This document shows, one piece after another, positions 40,501-49,758 of a stretch of DNA of 64,000 bases. Source of the stretch: Rhyacichthys aspro (taxonomy: Eukaryota > Chordata > Actinopteri > Gobiiformes > Rhyacichthyidae); contig CM072156.1 in the NCBI GenBank assembly GCA_036850595.1, positions 8,859,441 to 8,923,440 on the forward strand. The letters are read 5' to 3'. The translations under genes were made by a program, and so were the position numbers. The first letter of the stretch is position 1. Each line of letters begins with the position of its first letter. The notes beneath the pieces were generated by a model. That model ran no database searches. It was not told the origin of the DNA and saw nothing but the letters and a program-made list of their open reading frames with translations.

Positions 40501-41600
40501 CACTTAAGACCACAATACCTTCCTCTGTCAAGTAACTGCATCAAAATGATAAACACGCTTCATCTGTTGGTAGCATTCACACAAGATGAATGTTATACAG
40601 TTATTGCCGGGGGGAGAGAGATTTAACATTCACAGATGTTGCCCAAGCTATGCGTTTTAAGGGCAGGGCGGCACATATTGTACAAATTAAAGATGAGTTT
40701 TACAGCTCACCTGCTGCAACAGAACAGGGTCATGTTGAGTTCACATGCGCAAACTAATGTACGAATGTTCAAAAATAACAATCAAACAATCAAAAATAAG
40801 TGACTGTAGCTGTGACATGCTTTGACCAATGAGTCCCATATGTGGTGGGTGTTTTCCCCGTATGTACCACCAGTTGTAATTCTGCGTAACATATTAATTG
40901 CTAATCGTGCCTCTGGGAAGGGGAAATGTCCCAGATTCAGAAGGCCTCTGGCTGACAGATCAATCTGACATTATATTAGTAGGGCTCTCTGAGGATTTGG
41001 AAAGCAGTCTTTAATCCAATGTGCCAGAAGGAGGAAAAGTGTAATGAGAAGTGCTATGATTTTTTTTTACACTAAAAAGGATATGCAGTCAAGAAATGGT
41101 CAGTCCCTCTATTGGTTAATCTGGGAGAATGATTGGTTAGTGCAGCCAAAAGCACGATGTTAGAAAGAACGCTAACTTGATCATTATTATCTGCACAAAC
41201 AACTCACATATAGACACTTCAACAAGTCCAAAACTGACACAGGTTCTCTCTCTACACCCTGCAGTTTTCCACACTAGAGTTAAACCCAGCAGCTGACTGC
41301 ACAACGTAACAAAACTAGCTGCTAGCTTGTTTGTCTATTGTTTGGTCTATAATATACAGTAATAGGTCAATTTAGAGACCTATTCAAACAAGGTTACGTG
41401 TGCTTTTCTTATTTTTTCCCCAGTCTTTTGCAAGCTTTGACAGCTTGCATAAAGTGATGTTGGTTTTTGCACTCAGATGTGGAGCTTTGAATTTCAAATA
41501 GAAATCATTTTGCTGCAGTTCTAAAGTATATTGCATTTTGAAAGCACTATATCCCGGTGGTTTTGAAAGTGACTGAGGCCTGTCAGTGTTTCTATAATGC
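37557..41600. other. Non-coding stretch, no gene recognised
   Basis: No credible coding exon seen. The stretch 38150-38330 is more balanced in composition than its surroundings and could be a conserved non-coding element. A T-run near 41060 and a short inverted repeat (AATAGGTC/GACCTATT) near 41371-41394 are the only other structures noticed. Confidence 0.45.
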
Positions 41601-41610
41601 AAACCTTTTT

Positions 41611-41616
41611 TTTATT
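41611..41616 (-). terminator. Possible polyadenylation signal for the candidate minus-strand gene
   Basis: TTTATT on the plus strand is AATAAA on the minus strand, about 390 nt beyond the TAA at 42005-42007 that closes the last candidate exon. It is only meaningful if that gene is real; AATAAA is frequent by chance in AT-rich DNA. Confidence 0.2.
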
Positions 41617-42004
41617 CTATTTAAATACCACCTGTGTGCTTTTTAGTGCATGCTGATCAGGAACAGAGTTATGATAGGTGTAGCCACAGATGGGACCCTG
41701 GCATTGACCTGTTTACTGTTGCCTTGCTATTTGTTTACCATATGAAAAGGAAGTCATTTTAACGTTTAAAGGCCCTGGGGTCTCTGCCTACTGGCTCTGT
41801 CCTTTTTCTCACCTCACTTGGGACCTGTCCTGAAGTAACTGAAGAACAGCTTTTTCCTGTTTGCTTTTACAGATGGATAAATCAAACAAGAAATAACAAC
41901 TTCATTATTGCTAATACTTAAATATTTGGGAAGGAATGATAATCAGAACACTAAGACTCAGTGCACAGAGTTTCAGTTCATTTAAGGATTTTTTTTTTTC
42001 CAAT

Positions 42005-42142
42005 TTAGAAAGAAAATGACAACTGGTAGGTTTGGGTTTTATGATACGCTCTGGGGGGCTGACAGTTTTGATTTCCAACACTCCCTCTAAACCGTGACAA
42101 ACATATGACAAGCACAGTAGCATGCATCATTCCCCAACACAC
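42005..42142 (-). CDS. Candidate terminal exon of an unrecognised minus-strand gene
   Basis: On the minus strand a strong acceptor (TTTTACATTTCTCAG) ends at 42143. Reading on in phase 0, which is the phase left by the donor at 42536, gives 45 codons ending in TAA at 42005-42007. The peptide starts VCWGMMHATVLVIC and resembles no family I know. A second good acceptor (TTTGTCACGGTTTAG, at 42086) lies inside and would give a shorter ending, also with a stop. The real end of the gene, if it exists, is therefore uncertain. Confidence 0.25.
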   Translation of the reverse strand: MCWGMMHATVLVICLSRFRGSVGNQNCQPPRAYHKTQTYQLSFSF

Positions 42143-42535
42143 CTGAGAAATGTAAAAGTTCTTCTAAAATACTATTTATTTGGCTCAGCATGAATACAGT
42201 TGGGGCTTACTTTAACTTTTTTTTTTACTTTACATCCAAACTGCTTTTTAACACAGCTTTTTAACGTTAAGAGCGTTATTGAATAAAATGTCCATCCAAA
42301 CTATTATTTTCCATTATTGTCTTGTCTTTGCACACTCCAGTTAATATGCAGTGTATCTTCTGCGTACATTGAACATAACAAACACCATACTAATAAATAT
42401 CTGTATTTTTTTATAGGTGCATACCAAAGCATTCTTTGGATTTCATAAAATGTTAAAACAACAACAAAAAACTGAGAATTTTATGACATAGGCTGAAGGT
42501 AATATTGAAACCCACAAAGAGAACAGCGCTCACAC

Positions 42536-42774
42536 CTTGTTAGAGGCATCAGCATATGCGAGGCTACTTGTCACAACTACATCCCGATAGGAATAATTAA
42601 ACTGAACTGGATTCCTTCCAAATGATGCCTGTTTCTTCATCAAATCATAAAGTGTGTGCTGAACAGCTGCTCCGCTCCACATGACATGTATATTCACAGA
42701 CTGAAAACTCATCTGTTTCTGTTCACACACAGCAACCATGTCAACCTCATGTTTGACATGGTTTACACAGCCTT
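42536..42774 (-). CDS. Candidate internal exon, 79 codons, unrecognised protein
   Basis: The acceptor ATATACATTCCATTAG precedes 42774 and the donor AACAAG|GTGTGAGC follows 42536. Of the three frames only phase 1 is open, and it is open across all 239 nt. That is the phase needed to follow the candidate exon ending at 44172, and the exon leaves phase 0 for the next one. The peptide contains MSFQSVNIHVMWSG and NYSYRDVVVTSSL and I cannot place it in a family. Open frames of this length also occur by chance in this window, so the case rests on the matching splice sites and phases. Confidence 0.3.
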
Positions 42775-44171
42775 CTAATGGAATGTATATGTTCGGTAGA
42801 ATAAAAAGGTGTCCCACCGATACAGTGTTGACACTGTCATGTCAGTGTAATCTAATAACGCTGTTTAAATCACTATCAATAATGTTAAATATTATTCTAT
42901 TTTGAATATAACAAAATTAATCTTCCACTGGTTTAAGCATGGTATTTTTATAACTTAAAAGAAGGCAAACCTTTAAAAAAAAAAACTGGTGCAGCATGAA
43001 TCATTTGTGAACTGGTCAGAATAAATTACTTTCACTTCAACAACATGCTTTAAAATGATGGAGAAGCATGAAAGCGGTGTGTTATAATGGTGCTGTGTAT
43101 AGGAGCAGAGGCCACCTCCTCCTCATTCCTGGAGGAAGCAGACGTAGAGAAAAGACACTTAAACAGTCCAGAATAGCATGATCTACTGTATGTTACATCT
43201 ACTGTATACGCTGCCCTTCCATTTTCTGTTCGTGGCTCAGTTTATAGTATGCAATATAACTGCATAATATATAATGTGTGAGGTGTCATACAGTCATAAA
43301 TATATTTAGAAAACATTAGCCCACTGAAGACATGTTGCTTAAAGATTACATTTCAAACAATGCCATTTTCTAGCAACCTGAATTATTTACTAAACAGCAA
43401 ATATAGCACAATCTCCTGGGAAACCACACAAAAAAGTGGCCATCACGCCATTTATATCTGAACCCATAAATATTTTGAGTATTCATCCATATGTCAAAGT
43501 CGGAGGCTTCCTGCTTTCCTCCTTTGCACAGAAATGTGCAAAATACAACAGGTCTACCGCTGCAACTACAACAGGTCAGTAGCTGGAATCGAGTAAGAGA
43601 CAAATGTATTCACAACATAATCAGACATCTATATCATTTTCCTCCACGCTAAATCCTTCCTTTGCAAATAATTTGCTGCTAGACAAATATTTATGTAACA
43701 TCTGTATATTGACTTTACATTTAATTGACCTATTATTTTTCCACATTAATAGTGAATGCTCCATTAGGTTTGATCAACAAGGAAAGGCAGGGAACATGCA
43801 CAGCACAGATGCAGCTAATAGTTTTAACAGCTGGAGTATTTACAGCAGCTATGGTAGCAAGTCAGATCAAAATCAGATTAATATCCAATGGAGAATAAAT
43901 AAAGTAATAGTTGCACACCTGTCAGCAGAAATTAATATTCAATCCATGGCTTAAATGCTTTTGTAATATTATAATTTGTGTGGGTGTAAATGGCCCCATA
44001 CTTTCTCACATTTACTCACCCTTTCCACCAGTTCAGTGTTGTGAGTGGTGTCATAGGGGTGGTTACATTCATACATTATTTAACGTCTGATGTATTTCCC
44101 CAGTGAGGTCATGGAAATCTTTAATGCCTAACAAGTGGAACAGCATTTTTCACTTACAAACTTCCATATAC

Positions 44172-44279
44172 CTAGATGAAAAGGCTTGAATGCAGTCTGA
44201 TCTTTCAACCTTTTCCTGGATGCAGTTGATGTGCATTCATCAAAGCTTTCATAAAAAGAACACACTGGCTGCTCTCCTC
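44172..44279 (-). CDS. Candidate second exon of the minus-strand gene
   Basis: The acceptor TTTCAAGTTCTATAG ends at 44280 and the donor CATCTAG|GTATATGG follows 44172. The exon is 108 nt, phase 1 in and phase 1 out, open throughout (peptide begins GEQPVCSFYESFDECTS). It is separated from the candidate first exon by a 79-nt intron, a normal short-intron size for teleosts. Read in phase 0 instead, it would end at a stop after 24 codons. The protein is unrecognised. Confidence 0.3.
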
Positions 44280-44358
44280 CTATAGAACTTGAAAGTGTTG
44301 GTGTTTGTGTAACTCTAGAGGTGTTGTAAATGCTCCTGATGTGCATGCCCTGTCTCAC

Positions 44359-44488
44359 CTGCCGCTCCGCTCCACTTGTCAGGCCACTGCTTGGTCCTGG
44401 CTGCAGCCTCCCTACTGCTAATCTCACTCAGCGGCTCCACACACCTGCTCCCCATTACACAACCGGCGACTGCTCCGAAAACACTCAT
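44359..44488 (-). CDS. Candidate first coding exon of the minus-strand gene
   Basis: This is a CpG-richer patch on the minus strand ending in a near-perfect donor, CGGCAG|GTGAGAC. In the frame that fits the next candidate exon (phase 1 out), ATG codons lie at 44488 (MSVFGAVAG) and 44455 (MGSRCVEPLSE); the second has the better start context (G at -3 and +4). No acceptor with a pyrimidine tract precedes it, which suits a first exon. Joined to the candidate exons at 44279, 42774 and 42142 it would give a protein of about 193-204 residues. The family is unknown and no homology can be claimed. Confidence 0.28.
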
Positions 44489-44720
44489 TCTATCCTCAGA
44501 TTGTTTTGTGCCGCTGTGTTCATCTTCCCAGCTTTTTTCTCAGATCACTGTCCAAGCTTTGACCTGCTTTGCCCTTCAGATCTTTGTCTACTCCTTTCTT
44601 ATCTTACTGTCTTATTTCATTGTTGTCCCTTTTGTACCATTTCTCCAACACAGTATTCAAGAACAAAGTTACTACTTAGTGTTTCGTGTAACTGAAGTTG
44701 ATAAAAAGAGAAGCTCTTAC

Positions 44721-44814
44721 CTTTTCTTCTTTTTCTTGATCGACAGGAAGTATGTTATTTCCAGAAAGCTCTGATATCTTTCCTTGTCCAAAAGGATTCC
44801 TCTTATCTTTCAAG
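44721..44814 (-). CDS. Candidate exon (31 codons) with strong splice sites, unrecognised
   Basis: On the minus strand the acceptor GGCATTTTTATAG ends at 44815, and the donor GAAAAG|GTAAGAG, a near-perfect match to consensus, follows 44721. Only the phase-2 frame is open through the 94 nt, and it is the phase supplied by the candidate exon ending at 44948. The peptide includes DKRNPFGQGKISELSGNN. The exon leaves phase 0, which does not match the phase-1 chain starting at 44279, so it may belong to a different or alternatively spliced transcript. Confidence 0.35.
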
Positions 44815-44947
44815 CTATAAAAATGCCACAAACCATGGATTAATATGCCACATTTTTTACATCTATACAATTTAAATGGCCAAAGGACAACAAAGGAAAA
44901 CATAAGACCACTTTCAGAGGACTGTGAAGACAGGTTTAAAAAGTTAC

Positions 44948-45015
44948 CTGGGATCACAGCACACCCGCTGGCCTGGCATACGTACTACAGAGTTCTCAAA
45001 AGCTTTGATGAGTAA
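44948..45015 (-). CDS. Candidate exon with strong donor, unrecognised
   Basis: The donor GATCCCAG|GTAACTT follows 44948 on the minus strand. The 68-nt segment is open (22 codons plus two bases) in the phase needed by the exon at 44814, with a 133-nt intron between them. The joined peptide reads MPGQRVCCDPS before LKDKRNPFG. The acceptor assigned at 45016 (CAGTGTAG) is weak because the upstream sequence is the CAAA microsatellite rather than a pyrimidine tract, so the 5' limit is uncertain. The ATG at 44979 could be a start. Confidence 0.28.
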
Positions 45016-45030
45016 CTACACTGCTGTCCA

Positions 45031-45072
45031 TTGTTTGTTTGTTTGTTTGTTTGTTTGTTTGTTTGTTTGTTG
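45031..45072. repeat. (TTTG)n microsatellite
   Basis: About ten TTTG units in a row; on the minus strand this is (CAAA)n just upstream of the candidate exon at 45015. Confidence 0.95.
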
Positions 45073-45709
45073 CATGCAGGTATCACAGAAAAAGTGCTGT
45101 GTGCAAGAATATACTGAAGGACAATACATATTTTTACTTGTAGTACAGTACATATACTGAAAAATATGTTTAGTTATTTGACAATTAAAACTGTACTTTA
45201 TGGTGGATGAGCAACTAAAGTCATACCTTACATCAAAAAAACATTCCTTACTGTAAAGCTTTTTCAGTACTTTTTTCAGACATTTTTCCCACCATAGTGA
45301 TGCAAAAGTAACACATTTTAGTTATCAGTTTACCATGTACTGAACCCCTTTCTGTACTTGCATCACTCTAATGTTTAATTTTGTGCCATCTTTGCAGCAC
45401 TGAAGAGTTTTATATTAAGCTCAAAACTGATCGCTAACTTTTAATTATTGCCGTTGAGTTGCTTTTGAATGCATTCTGACTTTCAGGAATCACAGAAGCC
45501 TGGTAAATAGTAAGCATGGTAAGTGATTTATAGTGGCTGACTGGAAACTGTTTGGTGTACTGTGTAACTGTAAAGAACCAGATGGCCCGCAGTCTGTGGC
45601 ACAGTTGCAGGCTCACTGTTAAGGCTAAGTATGAAAAATGTAGGGGAAATACTCTTATTCCACATAAATATCACTCTATGGTTTGCTTGACTCGCAGAAT
45701 TGTCCTCAC

Positions 45710-45900
45710 CTGCCTCTGTGTGTCCTCCTGGGCTGCAGACCTGCTCTAAACTTTATCGACCTGTCTTCAGTCTGCTCGCCTCCACCCTCAGCAGCTTCCT
45801 GTACTTGTTTCACCAATCTCACTGCTCTGCCCTGAATGTCACTCCTGACTCAAACCGACTCTCCAGTGGGCTTTCCAAACACCGCTGTTGCCGCGGTGAC
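45710..45900 (-). promoter_or_regulatory. CpG-richer patch with perfect RFX X-box and a strong minus-strand donor
   Basis: On the minus strand 45900-45887 reads GTCACCGCGGCAAC. This matches the RFX X-box consensus GTNRCC-N(0-3)-RGYAAC at every position, with a 2-nt spacer. About 180 nt further along the minus strand is a near-perfect donor, GAGGCAG|GTGAGGAC, after 45710. Together they look like a promoter and 5' (mostly untranslated) first exon feeding the candidate exons at 45015 and 44814. X-boxes mark many ciliary-gene promoters (and MHC class II genes), but a single motif match can arise by chance. Confidence 0.3.
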
Positions 45901-46147
45901 CAGTTCAGTGACACAAAAATCCTTTTCCTCCCCATGTCATTGTCTTAGTGTTTATTGATAAAACTTTACAGCAGCATCAACTTGAGCCTGTTAGCTTTTT
46001 CTCCACAGTGGCAAAAGGTGAAGAACATCATGATGTCTGAACATATGAAATCAATCTATTAGTTAGTCCTCTAAAGTAATTATGACAAGGTAGAGTTTAG
46101 TTTGAAGTAAACTTTTATAGAGTAGGGGATTTGAGGTATCTGTTTGA

Positions 46148-46206
46148 TATGATAATCCTTTATTTATCCCACAAGGAGAAATTTACATACAGAACAGCAA
46201 CAACTA
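46148..46206 (-). mobile_element. 3' tail of a Rex1/Babar-like LINE or derived element
   Basis: On the minus strand this ends AAATTTCTCCTTGTGGGATA followed by AATAAAGGATTATC. That follows the teleost non-LTR tail pattern AATTTCCCTCTGTGGGATTA then ATAAAGTATC. Sequence upstream of the tail (46207 onward on the plus strand) is too decayed to show coding. Confidence 0.45.
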
Positions 46207-46789
46207 TAATTGAAAAGGGCATGTACCATTGAAATACAGCAATAAATGAGTTTTGTAACAATACTACAAATGAGACTATTTGGAATTATGAGCCTGAAAA
46301 AGAGAGCTTAAGACACAACACCTATCCATTCACACTGACTATTAGTTAATAATGTCCTCTGTGGGATGGGATAATAATTTTCCCATAAGCCACCTGAGAA
46401 CCTGGTCTGATGTGAAGGGCCTTTAAGGTGAACTCAGTGAACTCAATGCAGTCTCCCTCGCTGTGTTTTTATAGAGCAGTAAATCCAATTTGAAAAAGAA
46501 GGTTAATAGAAGCTGTTAATGAAAAGCATCTCATATGTGCAATAGATAAACATTTCTTTATCAAAGTATTCAAAGTAATAGATAGGTGCGACCCTAGTTT
46601 TATTGCTGTATTACTTTGAGTTCTTTTTCAGGTTCTTTGAGTTAAATCTAGTCTGTGCTTAAGTGCCCTCCAGTCAGACTGAATGCTTGAGGACAAAAAA
46701 TATGAAGGACATGTCTGCATTTCTCTGCATCAGTCTAAACATTGAAATTCTGTTGGTAACCGTCAAGTCATGTTCTCTACTAAGATTTC

Positions 46790-46820
46790 TGTAGAGATTC
46801 TCAGTCATCCAGGTCAGCAT
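46790..46820 (-). mobile_element. Short retroelement-like scrap
   Basis: The minus strand reads GACCTGGATGACTGAGAATC, a word that recurs in fish genomes inside dispersed retroelements. Only this core is visible, so the call is tentative. Confidence 0.3.
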
Positions 46821-49582
46821 TTATTTAAAGGGTTAAGAAGAAGGCCTCTACACTGTAGTTTTTGGTGATAGAATACATCGCTGTTCATCTGAGGGACATT
46901 ATCAGTCCTAAAGCAAACTGGTCATTTAGCAAGTTTCCTTTCTCTAAGAGGGAGTGGTTTAACTTGATGTCTGTTGTTGTTGGTCGGATAAGAGCGACTA
47001 GGACCTGGGATCAGTTTGCAGTTGAATGTTTTGTGCAGGTATCGGTCGTCATTCACTTGTGGTTCTTTAGCATAACTTGCCCTCACAGATGTTAATGGCC
47101 TATTGTTGCTAACATCTAGACACTAACTAACTAACTAAACAATGTATACAATAGGTACAGTATGTACATGAGGCCCAGATTTTCATATTTAAGCATCTGC
47201 TTCTTTGCATACAGTCTGTGACTACTCCTGGAAATCAGGCGTAGCTGACATAAACAGATGGTACATTTGACTATTTTTACTGCATACACTCAGATGGTCG
47301 AATGTTTGTAATTCTATAATTTCATAAGCCATTCAGCTTTTTTGTTTTTTGTTTTTGCTCCTGAAAATAAAACCTCAAAAGTCAATCCAGAATTTTTTTA
47401 GCAACTCACCATTGTTTCTTCAGTGCTGTTTGGGAAATAGTGCTTTAGTATATGCATTATCCCTGGAGCATGAGTAATAACACTAAGTCGCATTAAAAAC
47501 TACTGCTACAAAATTCAACAGCATCCATTCAAAAGCCATTAAAGTCTACATTTTGCGGGGAATGACTGATGGGATAATAAGCGCAGGCATGAGGCAGTCC
47601 ATTTGGCGTCCAGGTGCCTGATATCATCTCAGGCCTGAGGACAATATACTGTTATTCTATGGCTGACCTTGGGAAGGCAATGTGTGTGTCAAAGGGGATG
47701 CACTACCTCAGCTGTTTGCTTTGAACACTTTCACATACACTACACGCGAACATCAATTTTCTGTACATTTTACCCACGGGATGAAATATTGATCCTTGAA
47801 CGTTACATCAAACTCTGTCTCAAGGTTAAAAATAAAAGGGATTAGCACCTTTAGCCTCTGTGAATGATAACAGCAATGTTTGTTGGTGACCAACTCAATT
47901 CGTCTTATCTTTATTCTAAACTTTTGTTCCATTTTGCTGCTCAACAGTCATGTCTTGCAGGATTTATGAATAAAATATATCTTTCTCTTTCATTTTACCG
48001 TACTTTGTCCCAAACCAGTGATTATTTTTAATGACATGGTGCAGTTTTGTCCCAGGGAATCCAATGACAAAATCACATGACCAGAGGTGAGCTAAAGCAA
48101 CCCCATATAAATGTCCTTCCCAGCAAATTCCCATAAAAACCTTCACTGAGTGCAATTAGATTGAGACCATATATCAAAGTGTGCAGGCCAGATCAATAAA
48201 AGTGACATACACGTATATAGCAAGAGTCGAGCACGAGAGATGGCAACACCTTTTATATTGAGATTCATTAAGCCATTAATGAGGCATTTTACAGCACGTC
48301 AGCTCAGTGATGATTGACGAGCTTTTATTTATCCAGACGCTAGTATGATCTACCAGATCACACTGTGAACCAGGTTTAACACAACTGCAACATACAGTAG
48401 GATTATCTGTGGAGAGACGGATGTGCTTATGAAGAGAATCTATTCGGTCTGCAGCCCTAATCCATTTTTTGCTCACTTGTGATGCATATCTGATTTACTA
48501 ATGACCATCTGGACAACACTACAAGCCTTTTTAAATCTGTATTATTGATCTATAGGTCTGGAATTGGAAGCACGTTTTCTTGATTTCCCAGAGCAGCCCG
48601 ACTTCAGTACATCAATAGTTTACGTTTTTTTACTGAATGGTTAAGAACCAACTATGTGCATTAGCAATAATATGTCTTTAATATACATACATGATTCTTG
48701 CAAATGAGACATTTATCTGCATACAACTTTGGAATGACTTTTTCTTAGAAGACAATCACGCACAAACCTAAACCATATACTAGGATAACTATATACTTGA
48801 ACACAGAGGACACAATGTTGGTGGTCAGTGGACTGTTGGGAGCTGGCAACTCATTCTCCTAAGGCCACAATAGAAACTGGAGCTTATGTGGAAAGCCAAT
48901 AAACGATGTTCTGGTCGATGTGAAGTATCTTGTCAATAACTGCACTGGCAAAAGTTGCATCTACAGATAAAAAGACAATCACTTTTTAATGGCTATGATT
49001 TGGTGATCTTTCATTTAATCACAGAATCCAAAATATCTTCATAAACAAATATGAGGCACCATTTTATCAAGTACACTATCAGTTCACTTACTTATTTCCC
49101 ATTGACCTCATGTGGTACATTCACGAAAAGCCAAATGAGGCCCATGTCTCTGTGTTCTGCAGTTTTCATTGCAAAGAAACCCTAAAAGGCCTACTTCACA
49201 CAGGGGTTGGGGTGTTAACAGCATTTAAAGCCATAGTTTGAATAGTCAGACTAAACGGTGGATCTGAGCTGCAAATTAAGGCTTGCAGACTGAATGTAGC
49301 CTTTTTAGACAGAAATATCCCAGTGCGGCAATCAAAATGAATAAGACTAATCTCTGTGAAATTGGACACATTTGTTCAAAGGTATCAGATATAAACTATT
49401 CAGCCTCAAGTAATTTTGATAATTCATGGAAGGGGCTAAAGGATTTAATATACCATTGTGTTTAACTGATAATGAATATAAGGGATAATGTAATAAGGGG
49501 TTTTATGCTGTGATTAAGTCTTTGGCTAGATTGGCATGTAATAGCTATCATTTGTGCGATTTCTATTCATTTGGGAGCACAG

Positions 49583-49758
49583 TATAAAAGGTACAGCCTC
49601 AATCAGCAGATGGAAGCCGCGCTGAGAGATAATATGAGAATGGACCGGGGGCTGGACTGGCTACTGTTTATTGGGGGGCATGAATCGAGCTGCCTGCCAG
49701 TGCTGACATTTGATCTCGGTGCACCTGATAGGGCAAAACCCATCGAGCCCAGTGCGCG
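49583..49758 (+). promoter_or_regulatory. TATA-box-like site followed by an open segment and a strong donor
   Basis: TATAAAAG at 49583-49590 is a full TATA-box match. From the ATG at 49610 a frame stays open for 149 nt, up to a strong donor-like site GCGCG|GTGAGTG at 49759. The stretch 49600-49920 is richer in G, C and CpG than its surroundings. The peptide (begins MEAALRDNMRMDRGL) is unrecognised, and the ATG lies almost where transcription would start, so a coding role is doubtful. Confidence 0.2.

Noticed and set aside
41384..41602. Minus-strand open frame that could be a further exon of the candidate gene
   Set aside because: The only acceptor (GCATTATAG) gives phase 2, which fits none of the candidate donors, and the candidate gene already reaches a stop at 42005.
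44330..44774. Two overlapping plus-strand open frames of 121 and 132 codons
   Set aside because: They are frames of a C/T-rich strand opposite the candidate minus-strand exons and carry no signal of their own.
45700..45948. Plus-strand open frame of 82 codons over the CpG-richer patch
   Set aside because: The strong splice donor and the X-box fit the minus strand; the plus-strand peptide is Ser/Leu/Cys-rich and unrecognised.
47964..48155. Minus-strand open frame near 48 kb as an upstream exon of the candidate gene
   Set aside because: No strong donor at its end and no phase match; the peptide is unrecognised.
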